Source of the DNA: Streptomyces sp. NBC_01294
Lineage (GTDB): Bacteria; Actinomycetota; Actinomycetes; Streptomycetales; Streptomycetaceae
Reading direction: 5' to 3'
Assembly: GCF_035917235.1 (NCBI RefSeq)
Contig: NZ_CP108423.1
Span: 3,537,001-3,601,000, forward strand
Length of the DNA: 64,000 bases
Shown piece after piece: positions 37,076-46,369 of the stretch; position 1 is the stretch's first letter; each line of letters opens with the position of its first letter. The notes beneath the pieces were generated by a model. The model was not told the DNA's origin. It ran no database searches and was given only the letters and a program-made list of their open reading frames with translations. The position numbers and the translations under genes were made by a program.

Positions 37076-37175
37076 AGGAAGCCGCCCCGGGCCACAACCC
37101 CTCCGCACCGCCCGGCCAGGGCACCGGCCAGGGCACGGGCCCTGCCGTATCCAGGTCAGCCCTACCCTTGGACCT

Positions 37176-38048
37176 ATGAACACGAACCGCGGAGCCACCG
37201 GCAGGGGTCAGGTCGCAGGTCTGCCGGAATGGAACCGCTGCGGAGTCATGGGCGTCGTCAACGTCACCCCCGACTCCTTCTCCGACGGCGGCCGCTGGTT
37301 CGACACCACCGCGGCCGTCAAGCGCGGCCTCGAACTCGTCGAACAGGGCGCCGACCTCGTCGACGTCGGCGGCGAGTCCACCCGGCCCGGCGCCTCCCGC
37401 GTCGACGAGGAGGAAGAGCTGCGCCGGGTCGTCCCCGTCGTCCGCGGCCTCGCCTCCGAAGGCGTCACCGTCTCCGTCGACACCATGCGCGCGACCGTCG
37501 CCGCCCGGGCCGTCGAAGCCGGCGCCCTCCTCGTCAACGACGTCAGCGGCGGCCTCGCCGACCCCGCCATGATCCCCGCCGTCGCCGCCGCCGAGGTCCC
37601 CTTCGTGGTGATGCACTGGCGCGGCTTCAGCGCCGGCATGAACAGCCTCGCCGTCTACCAGGACGTGGTCGCCGAGGTCACCACCGAGCTCCGGGCTCGG
37701 ATCGACGCCGTCGTGGCCGGCGGGATCGCCCCCGAGCGGCTCCTCGTCGACCCCGGCCTCGGCTTCGCCAAGAACGCCGACCACGACCTGGCCCTGGTCG
37801 CCCACCTGCCCGAGCTCCGCGCCCTGGGCTTCCCGCTGCTGGTCGCCGCGTCGAGGAAGCGGTTCCTCGGCCGCGTCCTGGCCGGCACGGACGACGCCAC
37901 CCCGCCGCCCGCCCGCGAACGCGACGCCGCCACGGCCGCCGTGTCGGCGATCGCCGCCCACCAGGGCGCCTGGGCCGTACGGGTCCACGAGGTACGGGCG
38001 ACCGCGGACGCGGTTCGGGTGGCCCGCGCCGTGGAAGGGGCACTCTGA
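37176..38048 (+). CDS. folP: Dihydropteroate synthase
   Basis: 290 aa from the ATG at 37176 (MNTNRGATGRGQV); the frame is open through the repeat array upstream, which is not coding. It condenses p-aminobenzoate with dihydropterin pyrophosphate. Landmarks are VMGVVNVTPDSFSDGG, LVDVGGESTRPGA, SVDTMRATVA, LLVNDVSGG, LVDPGLGFAK and the phosphate loop SRKRFLG. It heads a plus-strand fol cluster. Confidence 0.95.
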   Translation: MNTNRGATGRGQVAGLPEWNRCGVMGVVNVTPDSFSDGGRWFDTTAAVKRGLELVEQGADLVDVGGESTRPGASRVDEEEELRRVVPVVRGLASEGVTVSVDTMRATVAARAVEAGALLVNDVSGGLADPAMIPAVAAAEVPFVVMHWRGFSAGMNSLAVYQDVVAEVTTELRARIDAVVAGGIAPERLLVDPGLGFAKNADHDLALVAHLPELRALGFPLLVAASRKRFLGRVLAGTDDATPPPARERDAATAAVSAIAAHQGAWAVRVHEVRATADAVRVARAVEGAL

Positions 38049-38073
38049 TCCTCAACGACCGACAAGGAGCACC

Positions 38074-38517
38074 GTGAGCAGAACCGACATCGAAGCGGTC
38101 GAAGAGGTCAACACGGCCTTCTACGAGGCAATGGAGCGGGGGGACTTCGACGCTCTGTCGGCGCTCTGGCTCGAGGACGAGATCTCCTGCGTGCACCCCG
38201 GCTGGCCGGTGCTCTCGGGCCGCGGCGAGGTCCTGCGCTCGTACGCGCTGATCATGTCCCACACGGACTACATCCAGTTCTTCCTCACCGACACCAAGGT
38301 GGCCGTCATAGCCGACACCGCCCTGGTGACCTGCACGGAGAACATCCTCAGCGGCGGCCCCGCCGAGGACGGCGGAGAGCTCGGCCCGCTCGTGGGCCAG
38401 CTGGTCGTCGCCACGAATGTGTTCCGACGCACATCCGAGGGCTGGCGACTGTGGTCCCACCACGGTTCTCCCGTGCTCACGGAGTCCGACGACGACGACG
38501 AGGACGACGGCTCCTGA
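38074..38517 (+). CDS. NTF2/SnoaL-like small protein within the fol cluster
   Basis: 147 aa, starting GTG 25 bp after folP. The NTF2-like cone fold is suggested by EEVNTAFYEAMERGDFDALSA, HPGWPVLSGRGEVLRSY, VTCTENIL and VATNVFRRTSEGWRLWSHHGSP. The C-terminus is very acidic (ESDDDDEDDGS). Such domains are binding or isomerase scaffolds; no catalytic residue can be fixed. Its constant place between folP and folB suggests, but does not prove, a link to folate metabolism. Confidence 0.8.
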   Translation: MSRTDIEAVEEVNTAFYEAMERGDFDALSALWLEDEISCVHPGWPVLSGRGEVLRSYALIMSHTDYIQFFLTDTKVAVIADTALVTCTENILSGGPAEDGGELGPLVGQLVVATNVFRRTSEGWRLWSHHGSPVLTESDDDDEDDGS

Positions 38518-38648
38518 CCCCGACGGCGGGACCCGGAGTATTTCGCAGGTAAATTCGAAGACGGACGACGCCGACCGCACTCGGCGTAGGCCCATGGCCC
38601 CGGGGAGCCCCGGGGGCCGGAAGCACTACGAAAGCAGGAGTGATTCGC

Positions 38649-39008
38649 GTGGATCGTGTCGCGCTGCGCGGCCTCAAGGCTCGCGGGCACCACGGCGTCT
38701 TCCCCCGGGAACGCGAGGAAGGCCAGACCTTCATCGTCGACCTCGTGCTGCACCTCGACACCCGCCCCGCCGCGGCCGGAGACGACCTGGCGAAAACCGT
38801 GCACTACGGGGTAGTAGCGGAAGAAGTCGTCGACGTGGTCCAGGGCGAGCCCGTCGACCTGATCGAAACCCTGGCCGAGCGGATCGCCCAGCAGTGCCTC
38901 AAGCACGAAGCGGTGGCACAGGTGGAGGTCGTCGTCCACAAGCCGGACGCGCCCATCACCGTCCCCTTCGACGACGTGACCATCACGATCACCCGGAGCC
39001 GCGCATGA
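38649..39008 (+). CDS. folB: Dihydroneopterin aldolase
   Basis: 119 aa from the GTG at 38649, with AGGAG nine bases ahead; the GTG at 38640 lies within that site. It shows LRGLKARGHHGVFPREREEGQ with the catalytic Glu, VVAEEVVDVVQGEPVDLIETLAERIA, and VVVHKPDAPI with the conserved Lys. It cleaves dihydroneopterin to hydroxymethyl-dihydropterin. Its stop overlaps the folK start (ATGA). Confidence 0.95.
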   Translation: MDRVALRGLKARGHHGVFPREREEGQTFIVDLVLHLDTRPAAAGDDLAKTVHYGVVAEEVVDVVQGEPVDLIETLAERIAQQCLKHEAVAQVEVVVHKPDAPITVPFDDVTITITRSRA

Positions 39009-39613
39009 ACAACGGATTGAACGCACCGAGCGACCCCACCGTCCAGCCGGTACCCGCCTCCGTCGTCGAGACGGTCGACGCGGCGGACGTCACCCTGTCC
39101 AACCCGAAATGGGCCGTCATCGCGCTCGGCGCGAACCTCGGCAACCGCCTGGAGACCCTCCAGGGCGCCATCGACGCCCTCGGCGACACCCCCGGCCTGC
39201 GGGTCAAGGCCGTCTCCCCCGTCTACGAGACCGCGCCGTGGGGCGTCGCGCCCGGCTCGCAGCCCTCGTACCTCAACGCGGTCATCGCCGTGAAGACCAC
39301 GCTGCCCCCCTCCTCGCTCCTGGAGCGAGGCCACGCCATCGAAGAGGCCTTCGACCGCGTCCGCGAGGAGCGCTGGGGCCCGCGCACGATCGACGTGGAC
39401 ATCGTCGCGTACGCCGACAGGGTCTCCGACGACCCCGTCCTCACTCTCCCGCACCCGCGCGCCCACCAGCGCGCCTTCGTGCTGGCCCCCTGGCACGACA
39501 TCGACCCGGAAGCCCAGATCCCCGGCCGCGGCCCGGTCAACGCCCTCCTGGCCGAAATCGGCCTGAGCGGCGTCACGCCGCGCCCCGACCTGGAACTCCA
39601 CCTCCCGGAGTAG
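39005..39613 (+). CDS. folK: Hydroxymethyl-dihydropterin pyrophosphokinase
   Basis: 202 aa. The catalytic core starts near residue 36 (WAVIALGANLGNRLETLQGA) and includes SPVYETAPWGV, YLNAVIAVKTTL, ERWGPRTIDVDIVAY and LPHPRAHQRAFVLAPW. It passes pyrophosphate from ATP to the pterin, giving the folP substrate. The N-terminal extension of about 35 residues (NNGLNAPSDPTVQPVP) is not part of the enzyme fold. Coupled to folB by a four-base overlap. Confidence 0.95.
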   Translation: MNNGLNAPSDPTVQPVPASVVETVDAADVTLSNPKWAVIALGANLGNRLETLQGAIDALGDTPGLRVKAVSPVYETAPWGVAPGSQPSYLNAVIAVKTTLPPSSLLERGHAIEEAFDRVREERWGPRTIDVDIVAYADRVSDDPVLTLPHPRAHQRAFVLAPWHDIDPEAQIPGRGPVNALLAEIGLSGVTPRPDLELHLPE

Positions 39614-39667
39614 TCGTTACCCTGTGGACTGCCTGACTGATCGGCGCGGAAAGCGGGGAACGGGCAA

Positions 39668-40153
39668 GTGAAGCAACTGAGGCCGGCGGTCCTGGCGGGC
39701 ATCTTCGTGGTCGCCGGGGTCCTGTCCTGGGCGGGCGCCCGCCTGTGGAACACGTACGGCACGCTGCCGGGCGTCCCGCTGGCCGCGCCGATCGTCCTGG
39801 GCGTCATCGCGGCGGTCCTGCTGGCCACGGCCCTGTCGATGCGCTCCCGCCTCAAGGCCCAGCGCGAGCGCCGCCCGGGGGCCAAGGGCGTCGAGCCGCT
39901 GATGGCGGCGCGCGCGGTGGTCTTCGGCCAGGCGAGCGCGTTGGTGGCGGCGCTGGTCGCGGGCATGTACGGCGGCGTGGGCGTCTTCCTGCTGACCGAG
40001 TCCCTCGACGTCCCCGCCCGCCGCGACCAGGCCTGGTACGCCGGCTTCTCGGTCCTGGCGGGCGTGGCCGTCATCGCCGCCGCCCTCTTCCTGGAGCACG
40101 TGCTCAAGCTCCCCGAGGACGACGACACCCCGGAAGCCCCGGCCCGCGCCTAG
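39668..40153 (+). CDS. DUF3180 membrane protein
   Basis: 161 aa starting GTG, 54 bp after folK. Four helices: LAGIFVVAGVLSWAGARLW, LAAPIVLGVIAAVLLATAL, QASALVAALVAGMYGGVGVF and LAGVAVIAAALFLEHVL. The DUF3180 family often follows folK in actinobacteria; its function is unknown. It probably closes the fol transcript. Confidence 0.8.
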   Translation: MKQLRPAVLAGIFVVAGVLSWAGARLWNTYGTLPGVPLAAPIVLGVIAAVLLATALSMRSRLKAQRERRPGAKGVEPLMAARAVVFGQASALVAALVAGMYGGVGVFLLTESLDVPARRDQAWYAGFSVLAGVAVIAAALFLEHVLKLPEDDDTPEAPARA

Positions 40154-40183
40154 GGCAATACACCTAGGCCGGCTCTTTCGGGA

Positions 40184-40261
40184 TCAGGCCTCCCACGGGG
40201 TGCGGATCAGGTGCCCGTTCACCAGGTAGTCAGGGTGAGGTGCGAGCCCGAAGTCGTACAA
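40184..40261 (-). CDS. Possible very small ORF or gene remnant
   Basis: 25 codons (TTG start; YDFGLAPHPDYLVNGHLIRT and a WEA end) with good third-position bias and a natural-looking sequence, between folE and the DUF3180 gene. GGAGG stands 13 bases ahead of the TTG, inside a hairpin. It may be a tiny gene or the 3' end of a lost one. Not recognised. Confidence 0.25.
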   Translation of the reverse strand: MYDFGLAPHPDYLVNGHLIRTPWEA

Positions 40262-40267
40262 GGTCGT

Positions 40268-40301
40268 CGGTCCCCCTCCATGGCGTCACGGAGGGGGACC
40301 G
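40268..40301 (-). terminator. Terminator-like hairpin after folE
   Basis: CGGTCCCCCTCC pairs with GGAGGGGGACCG over 12 bases around a ten-base loop, 25 bp past the folE stop. Confidence 0.65.
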
Positions 40302-40325
40302 AAGCGGACAGCACCGACAATCCGG

Positions 40326-40934
40326 CTAGCGCGCCATGATGAGGCTCATCGCCTCGGCTCGGGTGGCCGTGGCACGGAGTTGGCCACGGACCGCGGACGT
40401 GGTGGTTTTGGCGCCCGGCTTGCGGATGCCGCGGACCGACATGCACATGTGCTCGGCCTCGATCACCACAATGGCGCCGCGCGCGTCGAGGATCTCCATC
40501 AGGGAATCCGCTATCTGCGTCGTGAGACGTTCCTGCACCTGCGGTCGGCGGGCGTAGACGTCCACAAGGCGGGCCAGCTTCGACAGGCCCGTGATCTTGC
40601 CGTTCTCCGCCGGAATGTAGCCGACGTGGGCGACTCCGTGGAACGGCAGCAGATGATGTTCGCACAAACTTACGATTTCAATGTCCTTCACCAGGACAAG
40701 CTCGTCATGTCCCAGGTCGAACACCGTCGTCAGAACATCCTCGGGCTTCTGCCACAGACCCGCCAGAATCTCCCGGTACGCGCGCGCCACGCGCGCCGGG
40801 GTCTCCAGGAGCCCCTCGCGTTCCGGGTCCTCGCCGACCGCGATCAGGAGCTCTCGAACAGCCGCCTCGGCCCGCTTCTCGTCGAACTCGCCGATCGTGC
40901 CCTCGTCACCGTTCAAGGTCACCGGGTCGGTCAT
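40326..40934 (-). CDS. folE: GTP cyclohydrolase I
   Basis: 202 aa from the ATG giving [12 protein letters not shown]; the open frame upstream lies in the ftsH-folE gap and lacks bias. It opens GTP to dihydroneopterin triphosphate, the first folate step. Zinc ligands are seen in [20 protein letters not shown] (Cys and His) and [13 protein letters not shown] (Cys). [36 protein letters not shown] and AVRGQLRA complete the pattern. It is 105 bp behind ftsH and faces the other fol genes. Confidence 0.96.
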   Translation of the reverse strand: MTDPVTLNGDEGTIGEFDEKRAEAAVRELLIAVGEDPEREGLLETPARVARAYREILAGLWQKPEDVLTTVFDLGHDELVLVKDIEIVSLCEHHLLPFHGVAHVGYIPAENGKITGLSKLARLVDVYARRPQVQERLTTQIADSLMEILDARGAIVVIEAEHMCMSVRGIRKPGAKTTTSAVRGQLRATATRAEAMSLIMAR

Positions 40935-41039
40935 CTCATCCTCGTTCCTGTCCGCACACGCGGTCGTACAAATGTGCCGCGCCCCCCAGGCTAGAACCTG
41001 GGGGGCGCGGCTTCCATTCCGGGTGAAGCAGGTCACGGA

Positions 41040-43055
41040 CTAGTCCGTGACCTCCTCCGGCGCGGCCTCGGGGGCCTTGTCCACCGACACCGCCGAGGTG
41101 CCGTTCGCCGAGTTCGTCAGCTGGAGCTCCTTGGGAGAGAGCACCGGCGGACGGGTGGAGGGGGTGCGGCGGGAGGAGCCGGTCCACGCGGGGCGGGCCG
41201 GGCGCTTCACGATCGTGGAGAAGATCTCGGCGATCTGCTCCTTGTTCAGCGTTTCCTTCTCCAGCAGCGCGAGGACCAGGTTGTCGAGGACGTCACGGTT
41301 CTCGACCAGGATCTCCCAGGCCTCGTTGTGCGCGGTCTCGATGAGCTTCTTGACCTCTTCGTCGACCAGCGCCGCGACCTCTTCCGAGTAGTCCCGCGGG
41401 TGCGACATCTCGCGCCCCAGGAACGGCTCGGTGTTGTCGCCGCCGAACTTGATCGCACCGAGACGCTCGGTCATGCCGTACTGCGTGACCATGGCCCGCG
41501 CCGTGGCGGTGGCCTTCTCGATGTCGTTCGCCGCGCCCGTGGTCGGGTCGTGGAAGACCAGCTCCTCGGCTGCGCGCCCGCCCAGCATGTACGCCAGCTG
41601 GTCGAGCATCTCGTTGCGCGTGGTCGAGTACTTGTCCTCGTCGGGCAGGACCATGGTGTAGCCCAGGGCCCGGCCGCGGGACAGGATCGTGATCTTGTGG
41701 ACCGGGTCGGAGTTCGGGGAGGCCGCCGCGACCAGGGCGTGTCCGCCCTCGTGGTACGCGGTGATCTTCTTTTCCCGGTCCGACATGATCCGGGTCCGCT
41801 TCTGCGGGCCCGCCACGACGCGGTCGATCGCCTCGTCCAGCGCGTGGTTGTCGACCAGCTTCTTGTCCGAGCGGGCCGTGAGGAGCGCGGCCTCGTTCAG
41901 GACGTTGGAGAGGTCGGCACCCGTGAAGCCGGGCGTACGGCGGGCGACGGCGCCCAGGTCGACGTCCGGAGCGACCGGCTTGCCCTTCTGGTGGACCTTG
42001 AGGATCTCCAGACGGCCCTGCATGTCCGGGCGGTCGACCGCGATCTGCCGGTCGAAGCGGCCCGGGCGCAGCAGTGCCGGGTCGAGGATGTCGGGACGGT
42101 TCGTGGCGGCGATCAGGATGACCCCGCCCTTCACGTCGAAGCCGTCCATCTCGACCAGCAGCTGGTTGAGGGTCTGCTCGCGCTCGTCGTGACCGCCGCC
42201 GAGACCCGCACCGCGGTGCCGGCCGACGGCGTCGATCTCGTCGACGAAGACGATCGCCGGCGCGTTGGCCTTGGCCTGTTCGAACAGGTCACGGACACGC
42301 GAGGCACCGACGCCGACGAACATCTCGACGAAGTCGGATCCGGAGATCGAGTAGAAGGGGACACCGGCCTCGCCCGCGACGGCGCGCGCGAGCAGGGTCT
42401 TTCCGGTGCCGGGCGGGCCGTACAGCAGCACGCCCTTGGGGATCTTGGCGCCGACGGCCTGGAACTTCGCCGGCTCCTGGAGGAACTCCTTGATCTCGTG
42501 GAGTTCCTCGACGGCCTCGTCCGCGCCCGCGACATCGGCGAACGTCGTCTTCGGGGTGTCCTTGGTGATGAGCTTGGCCTTGGACTTCCCGAAGTTCATG
42601 ACTCGGGAGCCGCCGCCCTGCATCTGGTTCATCAGGAACAGGAAGACAACGACGATGAGGACGAAGGGCAGGAGCGAGAGCAGCACGCTCAGGAACGGGC
42701 TGGTCTTGTCCGGAGTGACGGAGTACCCGTCCGGGATCTGACCGGCGTCGTACTTGGTCTGGAGGTTCTGGGCGAGCTGGACGCCCTGATCCCCGATGTA
42801 GTTGGCCTGGAACTTGGTGCCGTCGTGCTTGCCGAGCTTCTGGCCGTCGCGCAGCTCGATCTTGATCATCTGGCTGTCGCCGGTGGTCAGCTTCGCTGTT
42901 TCCACCTGGCCAGTGTTGATCGCCTTGATGACCTCGCTGGTGTCCACCGACTTGTAGCCGCCGCCGGAGCCGACGACATTCATCAACACGACCACGGCGA
43001 GGACGGCCAGCACGATCCACATGACCGGCCCACGGAAGTATCGCTTCACGTCCAT
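41040..43055 (-). CDS. ftsH: FtsH membrane AAA+ zinc metalloprotease
   Basis: 671 aa. The two helices flank a periplasm-side domain ([16 protein letters not shown] near residue 20; [19 protein letters not shown] near 125). AAA module: Walker A GPPGTGKT, pore-type [15 protein letters not shown], Walker [12 protein letters not shown] and the SRH with [15 protein letters not shown]. The zinc site is [19 protein letters not shown] instead of the usual HEAGH but still HExxH. The C-terminal tail ends EAAPEEVTD. It degrades membrane and short-lived regulatory proteins. Confidence 0.96.
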   Translation of the reverse strand: MDVKRYFRGPVMWIVLAVLAVVVLMNVVGSGGGYKSVDTSEVIKAINTGQVETAKLTTGDSQMIKIELRDGQKLGKHDGTKFQANYIGDQGVQLAQNLQTKYDAGQIPDGYSVTPDKTSPFLSVLLSLLPFVLIVVVFLFLMNQMQGGGSRVMNFGKSKAKLITKDTPKTTFADVAGADEAVEELHEIKEFLQEPAKFQAVGAKIPKGVLLYGPPGTGKTLLARAVAGEAGVPFYSISGSDFVEMFVGVGASRVRDLFEQAKANAPAIVFVDEIDAVGRHRGAGLGGGHDEREQTLNQLLVEMDGFDVKGGVILIAATNRPDILDPALLRPGRFDRQIAVDRPDMQGRLEILKVHQKGKPVAPDVDLGAVARRTPGFTGADLSNVLNEAALLTARSDKKLVDNHALDEAIDRVVAGPQKRTRIMSDREKKITAYHEGGHALVAAASPNSDPVHKITILSRGRALGYTMVLPDEDKYSTTRNEMLDQLAYMLGGRAAEELVFHDPTTGAANDIEKATATARAMVTQYGMTERLGAIKFGGDNTEPFLGREMSHPRDYSEEVAALVDEEVKKLIETAHNEAWEILVENRDVLDNLVLALLEKETLNKEQIAEIFSTIVKRPARPAWTGSSRRTPSTRPPVLSPKELQLTNSANGTSAVSVDKAPEAAPEEVTD

Positions 43056-43270
43056 CCATACGGGGCGCCAGGCACCCCGTCCCTCCTGCCCGTAGGTAAA
43101 TGCTGCTGTGAGTAAAGACTGTTCTTCGGAATGTACCTCTGAATTGTCACCCGCGGCCCCGTGGGACGGCTGACAGACCCGCCTTCCCCTGCTTCAACGG
43201 CGGGAATCGCCCCCAGGTTCCCCGGAGCGTGCCGTGCTTTCCCTCCGGGGGCCTCGGGGGGCCAGGCGGA

Positions 43271-43831
43271 TCAGCCGCCGTAGACGTGCGGGGCGAGCGT
43301 GCCGACGAACGGCAGGTTGCGGTACTTCTCCGCGTAGTCGAGGCCGTAGCCGACGACGAACTCGTTCGGGATGTCGAAGCCGACCCACTTCACGTCGATC
43401 GCGACCTTCGCGGCCTCGGGCTTGCGCAGCAGCGTGACGACCTCCAGGGAGGCCGGCTGGCGGGAGCCGAGGTTCGACAGCAGCCAGGACAGCGTCAGGC
43501 CGGAGTCGATGATGTCCTCGACGATCAGGACGTGCTTGTCCTTGATGTCGGTGTCCAGGTCCTTGAGGATCCGCACCACACCGGAGGACTGGGTCCCGGC
43601 GCCGTACGAGGACACCGCCATCCAGTCCATGGTGAGCGGGGTGGACAAGGCGCGCGCCAGGTCCGCCATCACCATCACGGCGCCCTTGAGCACACCGACG
43701 ATGAGCAGGTCCTTGCCCGCGTACTCCGCGTCGATCTTCGCGGCCAGCTCTGCCAGCTTCGCGTCGATCTCTTCCTTGGTGATGAGCACCGACTGGAGGT
43801 CGTTGCCCATGTCCTTCTCGTCCACCCGCAT
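43271..43831 (-). CDS. hpt: Hypoxanthine phosphoribosyltransferase
   Basis: 186 aa from the ATG giving [13 protein letters not shown]; a GTG one codon earlier is possible. It salvages hypoxanthine and guanine with PRPP. The PRPP loop is [18 protein letters not shown] near residue 105; [18 protein letters not shown] and [22 protein letters not shown] are the other family blocks. It lies downstream of tilS on the same strand (64 bp), the common tilS-hpt-ftsH order. Confidence 0.95.
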   Translation of the reverse strand: MRVDEKDMGNDLQSVLITKEEIDAKLAELAAKIDAEYAGKDLLIVGVLKGAVMVMADLARALSTPLTMDWMAVSSYGAGTQSSGVVRILKDLDTDIKDKHVLIVEDIIDSGLTLSWLLSNLGSRQPASLEVVTLLRKPEAAKVAIDVKWVGFDIPNEFVVGYGLDYAEKYRNLPFVGTLAPHVYGG

Positions 43832-43895
43832 CACTTTCGTTGTCGGCCGGGGCTCCGGGGGTGCCCCGGAGGACTCAGCCGTGTTTCAGCACCAA

Positions 43896-44957
43896 TCAGC
43901 CCTGCCGGATGACAAGTCTGCCACCCTGCCGCTGGGCCTCGACGCGGCCGGGCAGGTTGATGGCGCCCTGGCCGCGCCATCCGGTGATGAGACGGTCGAC
44001 TTCTTCGATGTGCCGGGCGAAGAGGGAGCCCGCGGGGGAACCGGCCGCGACCACGGCCCTGCGCAGTACGCGGCGGCGGACGGCCGGGGGCAGGGCGTAC
44101 AGCTTGGCGCACTCCAGGCGTCCGTCCTCGTCGCGCACACCGGCTTCCGCGTCGGCGGCCCAGGCGTCCAGGGCGTCGGCGTCGTCCCGGGAGAGCTGCG
44201 CGGTGCGGGCGAGTGCCTCGACGACTCCCTTGCCGAGCGCCTTCTCGAGGGCGGGCAGTCCCTCGTGGCGCAGCCGGGAGCGGGTGTAGGCGGGGTCGAT
44301 GTTGTGCGGGTCGTCCCAGACGGGGAGGGACTGGACCATGCAGGCCTTGCGGGCGGTCTGCCGGTCGAGCTGGAGGAAGGGGCGGCGGTAGCGGTTGCTG
44401 CGGCCGGGTCCGCCGGAGACTTCCGCCATGCCGGAGAGGGAGCGGATGCCGGAGCCGCGGGCGAGGCCCAGCAGGACGGTTTCGGCTTGATCGTCCCGGG
44501 TGTGGCCGAGGAGAACGGCGGCGGCTCCGAGGCGGTCTGCGGCCTCGTCCAGGGCCCCGTAGCGGGCGTCGCGGGCGGCGGCCTCGGGTCCGCCGTCGCG
44601 GCCGACGCGCACGGCGACGGACTCCACCGGGTCGAGGCGGAGTGCGGTCATGCGGGTGACGACCTCGGCGGCGCGCAGGTCGGAGCCGGCCTGGAGTCCG
44701 TGGTCGATGGTGATGCCGCCGGCGCGGATGCCGAGTTTGGGGGCTTCGAAGGCGAGGGCCGAGGCGAGGGCCATGGAGTCGGCGCCGCCGGAGCAGGCGA
44801 CGAGGACGAGTGGCAGGCTGCCGCCGTCGGTGCGAGGGTCGGCGTGGGGGGCGCGCCCGGACGGCGTCCGGGAGTGGTCGGTGAGGTCGGTGAGGACGTC
44901 GTGGAGTACGCGGCGGACCGCCAGGCGTATCGCCGCGACCGCAGGATGGGGACCCAT
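43896..44957 (-). CDS. tilS: tRNA(Ile)-lysidine synthetase
   Basis: 353 aa from the ATG giving [15 protein letters not shown]; the frame stays open far upstream with repeated ASEASEAS codons that are unlikely coding. The PP-loop is [15 protein letters not shown] near residue 55, with [12 protein letters not shown] and [22 protein letters not shown]. It modifies C34 of tRNA-Ile2 so that AUA is read as isoleucine. The C-terminal domain is shorter than in E. coli TilS, as normal for actinobacteria. Confidence 0.93.
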   Translation of the reverse strand: MGPHPAVAAIRLAVRRVLHDVLTDLTDHSRTPSGRAPHADPRTDGGSLPLVLVACSGGADSMALASALAFEAPKLGIRAGGITIDHGLQAGSDLRAAEVVTRMTALRLDPVESVAVRVGRDGGPEAAARDARYGALDEAADRLGAAAVLLGHTRDDQAETVLLGLARGSGIRSLSGMAEVSGGPGRSNRYRRPFLQLDRQTARKACMVQSLPVWDDPHNIDPAYTRSRLRHEGLPALEKALGKGVVEALARTAQLSRDDADALDAWAADAEAGVRDEDGRLECAKLYALPPAVRRRVLRRAVVAAGSPAGSLFARHIEEVDRLITGWRGQGAINLPGRVEAQRQGGRLVIRQG

Positions 44958-45188
44958 GTCCGGTGCCCTTCGATGGAGTTCGGATGCCTCGGATGCCTCG
45001 GAGGCTTTCGGGGTGCGTGCTGGGGGTGTTGTCCGGCTGCCCCCGCAGAACGGGAGGATGTCACTCAGAGTGCGTCGATGGTGACAGAACCGAGCCGTTC
45101 CCCGAGCATCGCACGCCCTTCCACGGCCCACGGTCCCTCGGACGGGTGACGCTGCTTCCCCCAGTGAGACATGTTTACGCCCCCTGGG

Positions 45189-46331
45189 TCACCTTTCTTC
45201 ACTCCCTTCGCGCCCCGTGCTGTGGACCCGGGCGACCCAGTCGGCGGGCTTGGCGATCTCGGCCCGGGTGGGCAGCGTGTTCGGCGAGGTCCAGACCCGG
45301 TTGAAGCCGTCCATGCCGACCTGGCCGACGACGGCGCGCACGAAGCGCTCGCCGTCGCGGTACTGGCGCAGCTTGGCGTCGAGGCCGAGCAGCTTGCGCA
45401 GGGCGGCGTCGAGGCGGCCGGCCCCGCTGGCCCGGCGCTGCTGGAACTTCTCGCGGATCTCGGCGACGGTGGGCACGACCTGGGGGCCGACTCCGTCCAT
45501 GACGTAGTCGGCGTGGCCCTCCAGCAGGGACATGACGGCGGTGAGGCGGCCCAGGATCTCGCGCTGTTCGGGGGTCTGGACGAGTTCGACGAGGGAGCGT
45601 CCCTCGTCGCCGCGCTCGGCGTCGGGGCGGGCGCCGACGAAGGACTGGGCGGCTTCCCGGATGCGTTCGAGGACGGTCATCGGGTCCACTTCGGTGGCGC
45701 CGAGAAACGTCTGGATTTCGCCTTCGAGGTGGTCGCGCAGCCACGGGACGGCCGTGAACTGTGTACGGTGCGTCTCCTCGTGGAGGCAGACCCAGAGCCG
45801 GAAGTCGTGGGGGCTCACCTCCAGCTCGCGTTCGACGTGCACGATGTTGGGGGCGACGAGCAGGAGGCGGCCGCCCGCGGCGGAGGCGGGCAGGTCGCGG
45901 GAGACCGGGGCGAAGGTCTCGTACTGGCCGAGGACGCGGGAGGCCAGGAAGCTCAGCAGCATGCCGAGCTCGACGCCGGTGACCTTGCCGCCGACGGCGC
46001 CGAGGACGGCTCCGCCGGGGGCGCCGGCGCGGCGGTCCTGCATCTTGCCGAGGAGCGGTTGGAGCAGTTCGCGGAAGCCGGCGACGTTGGCCTTGACCCA
46101 GCCGGCCCGGTCGACGACCAGGACGGGTGTGTCGGGGACCGCGGAGCCTTCCGGGATCATGCGGCTGAACTCGCGTACGTGCCGTTCCGAGGTCCTGGCG
46201 TGCCTGCGCAGCTCGGCGACGACGGCCCGGGCCTCGTCCCGGGTGACCTCCGGGCCGGGTCGCACCAGCCGGGTCGCGGTCGCCACCGCGAGGTTCCAGT
46301 CGACCATCTCCGCACCACTGATGCTCGTCAT
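45189..46331 (-). CDS. Zinc-dependent metalloprotease (DUF2342 type)
   Basis: 380 aa. The zincin motif is LWVCLHEETHRTQFTAVPWL (HEETH near residue 183); the third ligand is probably in LEGHADYVMDGVG (Glu/His near residue 274). The start block MVDWNLAVATATRLVRPGPEV is typical of the actinobacterial family annotated as zinc-dependent metalloprotease or 'F420 biosynthesis associated' protein. The physiological substrate is unknown. It lies upstream of tilS, with 231 bp of non-coding sequence between, and follows dacB on the same strand. Confidence 0.82.
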   Translation of the reverse strand: MTSISGAEMVDWNLAVATATRLVRPGPEVTRDEARAVVAELRRHARTSERHVREFSRMIPEGSAVPDTPVLVVDRAGWVKANVAGFRELLQPLLGKMQDRRAGAPGGAVLGAVGGKVTGVELGMLLSFLASRVLGQYETFAPVSRDLPASAAGGRLLLVAPNIVHVERELEVSPHDFRLWVCLHEETHRTQFTAVPWLRDHLEGEIQTFLGATEVDPMTVLERIREAAQSFVGARPDAERGDEGRSLVELVQTPEQREILGRLTAVMSLLEGHADYVMDGVGPQVVPTVAEIREKFQQRRASGAGRLDAALRKLLGLDAKLRQYRDGERFVRAVVGQVGMDGFNRVWTSPNTLPTRAEIAKPADWVARVHSTGREGSEER

Positions 46332-46369
46332 GCGTCAACCGTACGTGGACCAGCCCTCCCGCGGACCCC

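Noticed and set aside
34575..37988. Very long open frame on the minus strand over the MprF-like and folP genes
   Set aside because: It is antisense to two clearly identified genes, runs through the repeat array, and has the Gly/Asp/Arg-rich composition of shadow frames in high-GC DNA.
45000..45188. N-terminal extension of tilS with GCCTCGGAT tandem repeats (Ala-Ser-Glu)
   Set aside because: TilS proteins start near the PP-loop; the extension is repetitive and unlike the family, and the ATG at 44957 has a usable ribosome site.
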